A stretch of 64,000 bases of DNA from Stagonosporopsis chrysanthemi (Eukaryota; Ascomycota; Dothideomycetes; Pleosporales; Didymellaceae): NCBI GenBank assembly GCA_022560025.1, contig JAFISE010000141.1:1-64000 (forward strand). Reading direction: 5' to 3'. The translations under genes and the position numbers were made by a program. Shown in pieces: positions 34,185-45,328 of this stretch; the stretch's first letter is position 1; each line of letters starts with the position of its first letter. A model generated the notes under the pieces. The model saw nothing but the letters and a program-made list of their open reading frames with translations, was not told the DNA's origin and did no database searches.

Positions 34185-35761
34185 ATGGGTTCCACCCTTG
34201 GCTTCAAAGCCTTCGCCTACTCTGCCTCGGACCTGTCCATTCCCGTGTCGCCGTGCCAGTGCAACCTTGTTTTTAGGTGTGATGACACGGCAAACCAGGC
34301 CACGCTTCTGCTTGTAGCCGCGATTGCCACTGAACATGCCTCACAGACCTTTGCTCTTCAGTATGACGCCGACAAGCTGCTGTCTGGCACAGTCAGCCTC
34401 AGCAGCGGCAACAATCAGCTCTCGCAGTCGCAACTGGACGAGCTCGTGCGTAACAAGGAGTCAGCCTCTGATATCAAGACCCTCGCTCTCGGCATCGAGC
34501 AGCCCTGTGCGCTCTGGTGTCCGGCGTCTCCAGTGCTCACTCATGAACTTGGCAGTGAGCAGCCTTTCCAGGGCCTCGTACAACTCTCCAAAGCCACCGC
34601 AATACACATTGTCTTCGACTACAAGTTCCTGCAGAAACCGTACCATGGCATGTTCAAGGCGTTCGCGAAAGCGACAAAGAGCCTGGGCGGCTTCCCAGTA
34701 GAGAGGCTGTTGACTGAACGAGGGCTTCGAAAGGCGAGCTGGGATGTCTTTGGTCCCGTCAGCGCCGTTGGCGCACCGCCTGCCTACCACATCTCCCGCA
34801 AGCGACCCAGAACAGGTAGGGCTGCAGATTCGACAAATCTGGCAGGCAGCTAATGTGCGCAGCGAGCTCCACCTCGCCCCAGCAGTCTCCATCTCCAAAG
34901 CGCTTCGCCCCCCAGTCGCCGACCGAGTCGCACACATCTGGAAAGACTGTTCCACTAAGTCCAGACGCGGTCGATGCCATTCAAAGAGCGCTCAGGGATG
35001 CCTCGCCTGCTTACGACTTCCAAACCGAGGCCATCGACGCCGCCGTCGCCAGACAGCTCCCCGCCGCCTTGGAGCAAGCACTTCCCGACCTCCTACGCGA
35101 CGTGCTCCCCACTCTCTTTGCCGGCGCGTCTCCGCAATCCAATCACAGCACGCCGCACGCTTCCTTCTCCTCACGCCCGTCCTCCTTCGGCGCCGTCAGC
35201 ACCTCTACCGCCTCGCCAAAGCCCCCGAAGCTCCCGAAGCTCCTGAAGCTATCACCTCTGGGCTACGCCCTCCTCCCGCACCTGCATGCCCACCTTACCG
35301 AGCAATTCACAAAGTTCCAGACCAACGAACTCGCCCAGTTCAAGAGCCTGCTCAAGCGCCTCCACAATGCCGCATACTCGGACCGCGCGCAAGAAGCCGC
35401 GGCAATGCTGGACGAGATCGAGGACTACAAGTCTGAAATGCACTTGCTGCGGGAAGACACTCTGGACGACTTCCGCAAACAGATCGACGAGGCGTTCACC
35501 CAGGGCAGACAGGAGGGCGTCAGTCTCGCTGATTTCTTGAGCGAGCGGCTGCAGTGGGTGTTTGGCGAGGTGTGTGGGACGATTGATGGGCTGAAGAGGA
35601 CTGGGTTAAGGAGGATGGTCGCGAGGGAGGTAAGAATGTCGAAGCGGGGAAGGAGGAGCAGCGTGCCGAAGGGGGTGGGTAAGACGAAGAGGTGGGAAAG
35701 TGGGAGTTTGTTGTTGGGTAGGAGGAGAGAGGCGGAGGAGATTGAGTGGGTGGACTGCTGA
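34185..35761 (+). CDS. Protein of unknown function with coiled-coil region
   Basis: Exons 34185-34815 and 34863-35761, joined by a 47-bp intron (donor GTAGGG, acceptor GCGCAG), give 509 residues. The first 200 residues are a mixed alpha/beta globular region with no motif I recognise. The middle is rich in Ser, Pro and Ala and probably disordered. Residues from about 310 to 440 form long amphipathic helices (repeated E/K/R/L; e.g. LTEQFTKFQTNELAQFKSLL), probably coiled coil. The C-terminus is strongly basic (SKRGRRSSVPKGVGKTKR), which could be a nuclear signal. Convergent with the DUF3176 gene. I do not assign a function. Confidence 0.72.
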
Positions 35762-35966
35762 CGGTGCGTCGTGGTCTTGTTTTACTTCAGCTCTATACCA
35801 TTTAGGCCATCGACACCAGTACAGCTCCACAATCCTAGCTTGAGCCCAAATCCCTCGAGCACGCCTACCAGATCCTTGTTCGCTCTCTCGATTATATCAC
35901 GAGTTTTGTCGCTAAGATCTGCGTTACCTGCCAAACATACCAAGTCGCTCACGATATGTTAGTTGG

Positions 35967-38300
35967 CTACCCTACTACCAATCTCAGCGTCGCTCTCTTA
36001 TCCTCGAGACTCACGCTTGTTGACTTCGCCATCTCCTTCATCTCCTCTTTCCCAACCGGCTTCTCATGCAGTTCAACCTCACAGAAAAGTGCAGCCAAAA
36101 AAGAACTCTTCCAAAGTCTGTCGGTCTCGATGCCGCGGTTCTCGAAAGCGACCCACAAGAGAAACACCCCAGTCAAGCCGATCATGACGGACGGGAAGGT
36201 GATCCAAGACCATCGAATGTACATGCAAGTCGTGTTCCTCCAGACAGTTCCGATGGCATACTCTGGGTCTTCCGTGTCGAACTCACCACCACCATATGTG
36301 CGGATGATGGTGGTCATCGCAGTCGCCAGGCCCTGCATGCGCTTATTGACGCTGTCGAAAGTTATGTTTCCCGTCTCATGCAGTACGCGCAAGTGAGCCG
36401 GGCCATACACGCCTCCTTTTGAGGTTTGCTTCAGTGTCTGATCGCTGAAAACTTCGTCCAGTGACCCGGATATGGCAAACCTTGCGCGCTTGCCTATGGA
36501 CCAATCGCACTCTTTGGGAAAGTACCACCACCTCCATCCCGCGCTGGGGTTTGTGTGGCCTGTGGAGTTGACATAGGTGGGATCGTCGCTGCTCTTCATG
36601 AATCTGTTTAGCCCGGGCGCGGGAGCGTCCGACCCTTGGCATGACCCTCGTATGCCATTCTTTACGGCATAGTCGGTGATCATCCTGTGGCTCCACAGGG
36701 AGATGTTCGGAAATTCATCGTCTTCCACGGGGGGTTCATCGAACTGAAGGGCTATTCTTCGGAGGGGAACCGATTCGACGAGGTCCTCCTCCAGTACAGC
36801 ATCTTTGATCCTGGCTGCGTAGGTATTGATAGATGGGAACAGTGAACAGTTCGCGGCCCTCCAGTCTGAGGTCAACCGTATCCATCTGTAGAGGAAGTAA
36901 ATCGTGATGAGTTCTGAACTGTCGGAAGACCCATTGACCCATGTATAGATCACGTTGGAGTCTTTATTATTCCACTCAAAAAAACCACCCTGGCCATAGT
37001 CCAATCCCAAATACATTTGAGGGGGGGGTCTCCGAGATTCTTGCTTCGTTTCATTGAGGATGCGAATCTGCTTACTGATGTCTTCACAGGAAGAGCTGAT
37101 TGCCAAGGTTGAGAATGAGGCATTACCGTGCTCGGAGAAGGTGCAGTTACCAGTGCTACAGCCAAACGACAGCGTATTTGTTAGATCCCCAGGAGCTTGC
37201 AGCACGCCAATGTTAATCGCAGCCACCATAGGAGAGAAATCCGTATTCGACCCTCCACTGAACCTGGCTCCTGTCCGGTCATAAGAATTCGCTCTTGATA
37301 CATTGACTAAGGCAGCTGGATCTCTCTCGAGGCAGTCCTGTAACTGGACAAGCTGCTGGGCGAAGAAGCCTGTAAGCGAGGCTAGTATAGTTATAGTCGC
37401 TCCCATTGCGGCAAGATAACTCTTAGCGTTAGCTATATGCCGTGTAGGGCAAAGTGGTCATCACCTACTATGCTTGCCTCAGCCTGAAGTGATACAGCAG
37501 GGTAACCGAGCCCCAGGAACCACGACTGGCTGAGTCCAATCGCTCGATGTAATCCAGCCTCTTAGCTTTTCTATACCAGTTCCACTTGCACTGGCTAAGA
37601 CCTTATATTGCTGTTAGCATGATTCTTTAAGAAAAGATAAGGGCGACCTACCTTCTGCCAATACTACACCTACACAGGTTCTCATAAGGAGGGAAAACAA
37701 AGATATAATTGAGTTAATGGTCACTAACTGTGGCCATTGGGGAAGTGGTCTGCCTTGATGTGCAGAAAGTATCCCGACCAGTCCGGCAAGGGCCAAAATC
37801 GCAACAATGTAACTGCAGGTTTCTATCCTCCAGCCTGCAGTCCACATACGAGCCGTAGACCGCGCGAAACGATCCCACCGGATCGCGATGTGAGCTGGTG
37901 ATTTTAGAGAATTCTTCTCCAACTGGGCGCCTTGCTGACCTAGGCTCGTCCTGCGGGTGTCGCCAGAGTCTTGTCTCGGGATCGCTTGTACTCCATGATC
38001 GGGCAACGAGATACCCTGCCTAGAATAAGGTCCTTCGTTCATACCGATGTCGTATCCATTGAGAAGTGGTTGTGCCAGTGGTCCATTGGTCGCAGGCTGT
38101 AGACTACCACGATCGGTGCGTTCGGGCTCATCTATCCCCGCATTTGCATGCAGCGGACTGACATCCCCGAAGCTTCCAGGACCATTTGTTGAGCCATGAT
38201 CGCGCAGACGTCCAGACTCTTCTCCCAGATCGGCATCGTCGGCGTGGAGGAGAGATTGTGCTGATGACTGGGCTTGCTCCATTGCGAGCGACCTTGGCAT
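35967..38300 (-). CDS. DUF3176-family membrane protein
   Basis: Exons 38300-37652, 37601-37469 and 37419-35967 give 744 residues. The first 150 residues are polar and probably cytosolic. The family core follows: [23 protein letters not shown] with [10 protein letters not shown] and [20 protein letters not shown], then [19 protein letters not shown] and the [14 protein letters not shown] segment encoded by exon 2, then [27 protein letters not shown] long extracellular domain with many N-glycosylation sequons and paired Cys precedes the last membrane helix ([20 protein letters not shown]). This layout is that of the large ascomycete-specific DUF3176 family, whose function is unknown. Both introns restore family motifs, which supports the model. 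Confidence 0.87.
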
Positions 38301-39731
38301 TTTGGGATGACGGTTGCTGTATGAATGGAGACATTCATCGAGTGGTAAGCATCATATATGTGGTATGCACCATGCACATGTGTGTGTATAGCTGACTGAT
38401 CGATGTCAGCCGCTAGATTAATGTTCACCAATTGCTACCCAAGCAACGCAAGGCTGAAACTTCTCATTCGAAGTTGATAAGTTGATCAGCACGCGCAAAC
38501 CCAACGCATGCACATTACACCTTGTTCGTACCACATACATCTAGCTGTCGTAAGACTACACTTTCGCCACAGCGCCACAGCCCCTTCTGGGCAAGAGAGG
38601 CTGACATTCTGGTCAACACTGTTCCTGACCTCAACCAAATGCGAGCCGGATGAACAGATGCATCTTATGATCACAGAGGTAGCTTCTGGGGCAAGATACA
38701 GTCAATGCAGATTCGATGGTTATTGTTTGAAGGATGTTGTGGATGGTAAGGCTGGAATGTAAGGATGCAGGGTGGGGTCCGTCCAACGCGCCTTTCCTAA
38801 GCCTTGTTGACCGACTCAGCTGATGCGGCACGACGCATGCGGGGGGAACACAGCCCCTTCTACGCGCATTTAAATTAGCTACACATGAACGACAAGAAGG
38901 CAAAGGGGACGGAATCTCGTTCAGCAATCAAGTCATAGACATCGACGAGGTCCCGTTAGGGTATTGGTTAATAAACGCCACAAGAAGGCCGCGAGCAAAC
39001 GAGACATAACCAATCATCACTTGGCCCCTCAGTATCCTCTGTTAACGCGATACCTCACGACGCCTTCAGGCAATCAGCCTCTGCACTGCAGACCGTAACT
39101 AACTACCTTAGATAATACAAGGCAAGTTTTTACATAAGAAGTTTCTCCTAGTGTGCGTCGATCATACTACGGTACCGAACTTAAGCAGACTATGGCGGAG
39201 TCGCTCGTAGTGGTCTCCATTGTTGCGCGCATGGCAGACGCTCAGACAAAGACAAGGCTGACAGCCAGGTGTACCTGACGCCACGGGAAGAGGGTGCGCT
39301 TGTTGAGATCATCTTACTGTAAGACTCTTATCATATGTTAGATCTCGGACAGCCGGCAAGAATCGAGTAATTCTCCGCCCTCGCCTTTGTAGCCGCCTGC
39401 GCGCGGCCTCTAGCGGTCAGTCCCTGGGCAAGAACTGGTCAAAAGCCTCCGAAAAAGCCACTCGGAGGCGGCAGCGGAACGAGTCACGGCGCTAGATTGG
39501 CACCTGTGAGGTGACTATCGCCTGAAATATGGTAAGTTAGCTGTCACTGTCCTTGAGTTAATTCTATTCTCTCCAGAAGGTTGGTAGCAGTAGAAAATTC
39601 TAGAGCTCTACGCCACACCTTTGTCTGTCTGCTATAATTGTATGTAGTCCTAATCTCGCTTAAACGCAGAGCCTAGGTTTATGTCTTTTCGGCGAAAAAT
39701 TGGTTTTCTAATTGGAAATTCTTGTAGTGGT
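38301..39731. other. Gene-free stretch, 1.4 kb
   Basis: No gene seen. 38808-38832 resembles 16820-16845 of the hydrolase/dioxygenase promoter (21 of 26 bases with one gap) and is followed by a GCATGCGGGG run. The 39,520-39,730 part is AT-rich. Confidence 0.4.
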
Positions 39732-39813
39732 CTAGCAAAAGCTAGTATAAATTTACTACGTAAATTTATGTAGTAAGAAGGAACTGGTGAAGGAGAGCTA
39801 TAGTAGCGCTACT
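39732..39813. terminator. Cluster of perfect hairpins downstream of guanine deaminase
   Basis: Three inverted repeats: CTAGC-AAAA-GCTAG (39732-39745), a 10-bp arm pair ATAAATTTAC/GTAAATTTAT around TAC (39747-39769), and the 12-bp palindrome AGTAGCGCTACT (39802-39813). All lie within 90 bp after the stop codon of the minus-strand guanine deaminase. They may act in 3'-end formation or be remains of a small inverted-repeat element. Confidence 0.3.
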
Positions 39814-39817
39814 TATG

Positions 39818-41230
39818 TTAGGCCTTAGCATTATCACGTTCAATAGGTAGCGCTTGCCAGCTTTCGCAATAACCAGCTACCCGCCGGCCTCGCACAAAAA
39901 CATGAGCCATATTCCTATCATCTCCAGTAAGCAAGAACTTCTCAAACTTCGTCCGCAACGGATCAGACGGCTCCACAGGAGTCATAGCCGACTTCAGGCC
40001 CGACGTGGTTGCCACCCATATAGCATCGAAATCCTTGCCGATTTCAAAGCTCCCAATCTGGTCCTCAAGACACATAACCCTGGCTCCTCCCATCGTAGCG
40101 AGGTAGAATGCCTCTTCAAGCGAAAGAGCCTTGTCTGTCCCTCCGGACAGCACCTCCTGTGCATTTGACGCGATAAGGGTTTGCCGTATGACAGCCAGCA
40201 TCTGCGACGCCCATCCTCCACCACTGTCTGTGCCTAGCCCTACTTTGATCCCACGGCGCAAATAATCGCGGACCGGGGCTACCATGAAGCCGCCCCCGAC
40301 TGTCATATTAGCGATGGGACAATGCGCCACGCCGCACTGCAGCGCCTCGATCCTGCCCTTCTCGTAATCCGTCATGATGGTGCAGTGCGCGAGGATGCTG
40401 CGGCGGTTCAGCAGCCCAAAGCTCTCGTACAGATCGGCTTCGCTGCCGTTGAACTCCGGGAACAGATCCCTCGTGGCAGCGATCTCCTGCTCGGCCTCGT
40501 TGAAATGCGTCTGCATCGGCAGCGTGTCGTCGCGCTTCAGCATCTCCCCAAGACCGCGCAGGAGCTCTGGAGTGCACGAGATGGCGAATCTGGGCGTCAC
40601 CACCGGCGTTACAAGTGCAGATGAAGGTCTCGAATCGCCATTTTCTGGCAATGGCAACCCGCGGATATGCCGTATGCAGTGCTCTGTCTCGTGAAGCGAG
40701 GTTTTTGCGTCAGCCTCACGAATGTAGTCGGGCGCATTGCGGTCCATGTTGCATTTGCCGATGAAAGCGCGCTGGCCTTTGCGGTGGCAGATTTCAGCTA
40801 ACAGGCATGTAGCCTCTGCGTGCCGCGAGCTGTAATACGAAGCTGTCGTGATACCATGGCGGAGAAAATCTGCGACAGTGTCTCCGTAGATGCTTGCAGC
40901 ATAGGCAGCATCGGCGAACCGGGCCTCAACTGGGAAGGTCACCTGGTCCAGCCAGTCAAGGATGTGTAGACCTTGACCGCGACCGCGCATGGGCCATTGC
41001 GGAGCATGGTTGTGGGTGTCGACGAAGCCGGGGATTAGGAAGTCACCCGCAGGCAGACGATGGGTGATGGCATCTTGTGGGATGTCTGTTTGAGGCACTT
41101 CGTTGCTAGAATTGTAGAACGCGACTATGTGGCCGTCCGCGACGATGAGGGTGGCATCATCAAGTATTTCGAGGTCTGACGGATTTGTCGCATGGATGAC
41201 GGCTCCACGGAAAATTGTAGTCGATACCAT
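39818..41230 (-). CDS. Guanine deaminase
   Basis: Zinc hydrolase of the amidohydrolase superfamily converting guanine to xanthine and ammonia in purine salvage or breakdown. Single exon, 470 residues, normal length. Metal-binding motif PGFVDTHNHAPQ (H-x-H) at about residue 70, MQTHFNEAEQE with the next His, SILAHCTIM with the fourth His, and GLGTDSGGG with the metal Asp. The gene is intact with no intron. Bacterial and fungal enzymes usually read SE in the third motif (SHxxEN/SE); here it is THFNEAE, still carrying Glu. Not clustered with other purine genes. Upstream region is AT-balanced without clear elements. Confidence 0.92.
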   Translation of the reverse strand: MVSTTIFRGAVIHATNPSDLEILDDATLIVADGHIVAFYNSSNEVPQTDIPQDAITHRLPAGDFLIPGFVDTHNHAPQWPMRGRGQGLHILDWLDQVTFPVEARFADAAYAASIYGDTVADFLRHGITTASYYSSRHAEATCLLAEICHRKGQRAFIGKCNMDRNAPDYIREADAKTSLHETEHCIRHIRGLPLPENGDSRPSSALVTPVVTPRFAISCTPELLRGLGEMLKRDDTLPMQTHFNEAEQEIAATRDLFPEFNGSEADLYESFGLLNRRSILAHCTIMTDYEKGRIEALQCGVAHCPIANMTVGGGFMVAPVRDYLRRGIKVGLGTDSGGGWASQMLAVIRQTLIASNAQEVLSGGTDKALSLEEAFYLATMGGARVMCLEDQIGSFEIGKDFDAIWVATTSGLKSAMTPVEPSDPLRTKFEKFLLTGDDRNMAHVFVRGRRVAGYCESWQALPIERDNAKA

Positions 41231-41860
41231 GATAGGCTCCTTGCCTGATTTCAGCCCTCAACTCCAATGTTCGGACGACCTGGTAAGGGTAGAAGGTGGG
41301 GGGAGCTTGCCCGCTCTTATCAGTTCGATTACCGACTGCCGCAACAGGCTTAGCGACGTCCCGATATGAAAGTCGCTCTTCGGTCAATGAACAACAGCTT
41401 GCAGATTCGACTTTGACAGAGTGGCATCCCGATGTCCATTTCCTTTGTGATTTCATGCCCTATAATTTTATTCTGATGACACCCCCATCGACAGAGCCGA
41501 ATTAGTTGTGGTGAACCTAGCTACCAGCAACGGAAGAGATGTCTGGCGCATCATCCTATCTACTGGATATTGCAATCGACCGGGCAGAACTTGTATGTCC
41601 ATTTATCTGTAGATTGTAAGACTTAGAGCCTTATCCTTACCGAGCAGTCGAAATCCATCTCTTTTGCTGTTCACATCACCCAAGACTCTACAACAAAGAT
41701 TACTCATTCCTGAGATTCGTAAACTTTACATTGCGACCAGCTTATCTTACTATACAGCCTGACTCCTACTCATTTCATCGTCTCTCCTAATGCCCGCCGC
41801 TGTCTCACAGCTCTGACCAGCATTCTCCCGTGTGAATTAATCCTTATTTTAAAATTTCAT
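41231..41860. other. Intergenic, 630 bp
   Basis: Lies between the start of guanine deaminase and the 3' end of the next minus-strand gene. Short frames only; nothing else seen. Confidence 0.45.
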
Positions 41861-42754
41861 CTACTCCTTCAACTTATTTGTCAATATCTTCTTCACACCC
41901 ACAATGATCTCAGCCGAGCTTATCTTGCCCTCACTGCTAATCTCTTCCTCCATCACAATCTTCTTGATAGCCGCTAGGATCTCAGCCACCCGCATCTGGT
42001 CCGCCCTTCTACTCCGGCAGTTCTGTGCCATACGTTCGAAGCGCGCATCAAGATACCTTGCCGACCTGTCTAAGTTTTCGGAAACTTTATCGAGATTGGA
42101 CTGTGATTGAGCTGTAGCTAGATGCGCTGGTACCCCCTGTGAAATGTTCAGGTTATTTCCTAGCACATAGCTGGAAGATCCCTGCTCCTGCTCTTGGGTC
42201 CCCATGCCCGCATCAGTCCGCGCCCGGATAGATGCTCTCAGTTTAGCCCGGAATGCTCTCACTTCATCCCATACTTTTGTGTTTTGTACCTCATAAGAGG
42301 CAATGCGGTCTTTGCGCCGCAAGTCAACTTCAGCCAGTCGTATCGCTGAGGCCAACCCGTTGCTGATCTCGTCTGTTGTAATCTCCGACGTGCAGTAAAC
42401 ATCGGGCTCAAGCTCGAGATCCTCCAAGTGCAGACCAGTCATCCGAGCCCTACACTCAAACGAATCGAGCAAGGCTTGGAGATCCGCGAAGCACGATTCG
42501 ATTCTAACCCGGTGGTCCGCTATGGCTGATCGATTTTCAAGCTCAGAGATTGTTATCTTGAGAGCAGAGGTTTCGGCTGTTAGGGTTGCATGGCGGCCGA
42601 TTAAGCGTTCGAGGTGCGCTTTTGCGTCGGCGATCTGGAGCTGGGCGCGAGCGATCATGGGTGCAGTGTCGGCGCGAAGGTTGTAAAGTGTCGTGTCGAC
42701 ATTGGCCAGTATTTGGATTTCTCCTTCGTCGTTGCGTCTGGCATGATTATACAT
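41861..42754 (-). CDS. Hypothetical coiled-coil protein
   Basis: Single exon, 297 residues from the first in-frame ATG (42754, MYNHARRNDEG). The frame extends upstream only from TTG. Long helical stretches with heptad-like hydrophobic spacing run from about residue 30 to 90 (APMIARAQLQIADAKAHLERL, interrupted) and 130 to 180, and again near the C-terminus (AEILAAIKKIVMEEE and VGVKKILTN). No membrane segment or catalytic motif. No neighbour suggests a role. Probably a lineage-restricted gene; coding is supported by length and by amino-acid composition rather than by recognised homology. Confidence 0.6.
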   Translation of the reverse strand: MYNHARRNDEGEIQILANVDTTLYNLRADTAPMIARAQLQIADAKAHLERLIGRHATLTAETSALKITISELENRSAIADHRVRIESCFADLQALLDSFECRARMTGLHLEDLELEPDVYCTSEITTDEISNGLASAIRLAEVDLRRKDRIASYEVQNTKVWDEVRAFRAKLRASIRARTDAGMGTQEQEQGSSSYVLGNNLNISQGVPAHLATAQSQSNLDKVSENLDRSARYLDARFERMAQNCRSRRADQMRVAEILAAIKKIVMEEEISSEGKISSAEIIVGVKKILTNKLKE

Positions 42755-44056
42755 GATGCTTGCGGGCGATGAGTACAACTGAGAGATTTATTGCACTGTA
42801 TCCGCTCTTATTGCGCTCAAGGTCTTTGGGTTGCTCCTGTGCTTACTGATGCCCGCTCGGGTTGCACGCTAAATGATCCCTTTGTGCAGCCTTTGTGTCC
42901 TAAATCTGCGAGCAACATTAGTCTGGACTGTACATTTCAACAAGCACCTACGCATAAGCCGAATAGTCATGTAACAAAGAGTTGAAAGTCTTTGATGATA
43001 CAGCTGCTTGAATTAGCTGTGTTCTGTCTACCATTATTTCAAAGTTAAATTAGTGAAAGAACGTTCTCAACCTGCAACTCACACATGTTGTCAGCGCAGG
43101 CGTACGATGTGAATAAGCTAATAGTGCTGGTGTAAGACACAAATGCGTCTTGCGTAAGAGGATGCAAACAGCTTGCCACCGATCCAAGTTTAATATCAGC
43201 TTTTAATCAATCACAGCAGCTTTGCCACAATGTTTTATAGGAACTCTTAGGTAGTAAGGGGTTTAAAAATCAGATCTGTCTCACACCACCACACACTGGA
43301 TCGCTAAGCACTACCAGTACAGGCTTGCAACCACGATCTTCAAGGTCTGCATGTGCCACAAACTCCTGTACACACGTTAAGATGCATGCCATTGATCTCA
43401 CCATGACCACTACCCTCAACATTTCTCTTTGTCTTAATCCAGCGCATGCGCGATAAGTTCTTGGTGTAGTAAACTGCGAAGGGGCAACATGATTCAGTCA
43501 TACAACAGCACGTCTCTTCCGCTAAAGTAAACGAACTGATAAACCATTTCCGCCACCGAAGCGCATTCGCAGAGGTGCGTACTTACATCATGACTGCGCT
43601 GGCCCTACGGATCTCAAAAGCCACCAGGAGTCTATTGAGCGTCTTATCAGATGCCGACATCGGACTGGCGCCAAACAATCTGCAGCTCGTAGTCGCGCAG
43701 AGGAGAAACCACTCAATCCGCGTCTTAAGTAGCTCTCAGCCTCGTCTCATGCCGGCCTATCCTTCGCTTCCGATCGTCCGCTGCCGCCAATCTCTGTCTC
43801 AATGTCCTTGTGCCCACGTCTCATCGAGTTTTTCACCTGCAGTATTGTGGGCGTTAGGAATGTCCTGCGCTAGTATTGAGGTCAAAGAATTGTTTGCCTT
43901 TCACTTCAATACAAGATAGGTCTACCTACAAACAAACTGTATCTTGTTTTTATCTCTGTCCTACTGCTGCCTGGGCTCTCGGCACACAACTAAAAATTCC
44001 CCATATCCTGTTTCACACCTTCTCCACAGCTACCAGATATCTAAAAGCGTTTCGCA
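42755..44056. other. Intergenic, 1.3 kb
   Basis: Short frames only (for instance 43575-43919 plus). No recognisable gene or repeat. The proximal part before 44057 is pyrimidine-rich, as is common before fungal start sites. Confidence 0.45.
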
Positions 44057-45328
44057 ATGGCCTCTAAGGTATTTCTGCGTCTACTCCCATGGTACAGCTC
44101 TGACTTATATCTGCAGAGCGTCTTTAAACCCGACCCACGCCCAAGCAAGCGCATGAAGTATGCGAGTACTCCGCAACCAGTTCTACAGCAGGACACCATA
44201 GACAGCTCAGACGATGAGCCCTTCATAGATCGTCTGTCGTCTAGATCATCCACACAACAGGAATCCAGAGGACGAGAGTTGAGGAGTACCCCAGAAAGGC
44301 TCATGGCAACTGAAAATTCACGCAGCGCAGAAAGCTTAGCTATTGCTACCGCTTCAGCACTAAGTGAACCACATCAAAACGGTGATATTTTCGTCAGCGG
44401 GCACAATAGCACAGCGCAAGAGATCTCTACTCCTTCTCTCTCACAGAGGTCAATCTACGGGGAGCGGACTAACCTAGACTGCGCTTTCAAGTCTGTCGCA
44501 GCTGTCCCCGGCTCAGATCTCTTTCACGCCACTACAAAATCTCGCATTGGGCGCGCTGCAATTCCGAGTGCAGTTACCAACAGCATCGACTCGAGAAATG
44601 TCATAGACCTCGCCGATGATAGCTCCATCACTTCATCAACCTCCAAGGCCTCTCAAGCAAACATCGAGCGCGAGAACGTTTTCCTCCTCACCTTCAACTC
44701 CAGATGGTGGGCCAGCGGCTACACGATCCGTACCTCAGTCAACGAAGTCAACTGTTCGCTCATATCTGGTAACGTAGCCTTTGGCCAACGAGAAGGAGAA
44801 AAACACTTGCGCTCGCTAGCTACCAAGGGGAAGCTTGTGATTCGCCATGAACGCGTGTATCATCCCGACCAAGATCCAGGGCCGGAACCACCTGCTCCGG
44901 GGCCGGCGGTGATGCTTACGCCAACTCAGCAGTTACGGAAGAAGCTTGAGAGCTATAAGCCTGCCGAGGTACCGGAGAGCCCGTTCAAGGACATCACCGA
45001 AGCGAGATTTCAGGCCTTCGACCAAGCTTTCTTTTACACCGTAGCGATGTCTGGGGATGTGCTCTTCAAGACCAAGGCCAAGGCTGCGGACGGAAACATG
45101 AAGAAGATCAAGAGGGGCGGCGGGTGCAAGAAAGGTGATAGATTGAAGGTGACGATGAAAGAAAGGGAGGACGAAACGCTGAGTCGGGTTGTTGAAGCGG
45201 TCAACAAGCAAAAGTATGAGGATGACCAGTTCAGTGTGGAGGAGGTCAGTGCAGCGCTTGCTTATATGCAGAAGATGGGGCGGGTTGTATTTGAGAATGA
45301 GAACGTGCAGTTAATCAGATTGGAGTAG
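44057..45328 (+). CDS. Hypothetical basic protein, winged-helix-like C-terminus possible
   Basis: Single exon, 423 residues, ATG with A at -4. The first 210 residues are Ser/Thr-rich and disordered, containing DSSDDEPFIDRL. A globular segment follows from about 210 (NVFLLTFNSRWWASGYTIRTSVNEVN). Basic clusters (KKIKRGGGCKKGDRLK) suggest nuclear location. The last 45 residues, FSVEEVSAALAYMQKMGRVVFENENV, have the helix-turn-helix-wing spacing seen in winged-helix tails such as that of MCM3, but this is resemblance only. The SDDEP motif recurs in the protein at 46780. Function not assigned. Confidence 0.65.
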   Translation: MASKVFLRLLPWYSSDLYLQSVFKPDPRPSKRMKYASTPQPVLQQDTIDSSDDEPFIDRLSSRSSTQQESRGRELRSTPERLMATENSRSAESLAIATASALSEPHQNGDIFVSGHNSTAQEISTPSLSQRSIYGERTNLDCAFKSVAAVPGSDLFHATTKSRIGRAAIPSAVTNSIDSRNVIDLADDSSITSSTSKASQANIERENVFLLTFNSRWWASGYTIRTSVNEVNCSLISGNVAFGQREGEKHLRSLATKGKLVIRHERVYHPDQDPGPEPPAPGPAVMLTPTQQLRKKLESYKPAEVPESPFKDITEARFQAFDQAFFYTVAMSGDVLFKTKAKAADGNMKKIKRGGGCKKGDRLKVTMKEREDETLSRVVEAVNKQKYEDDQFSVEEVSAALAYMQKMGRVVFENENVQLIRLE

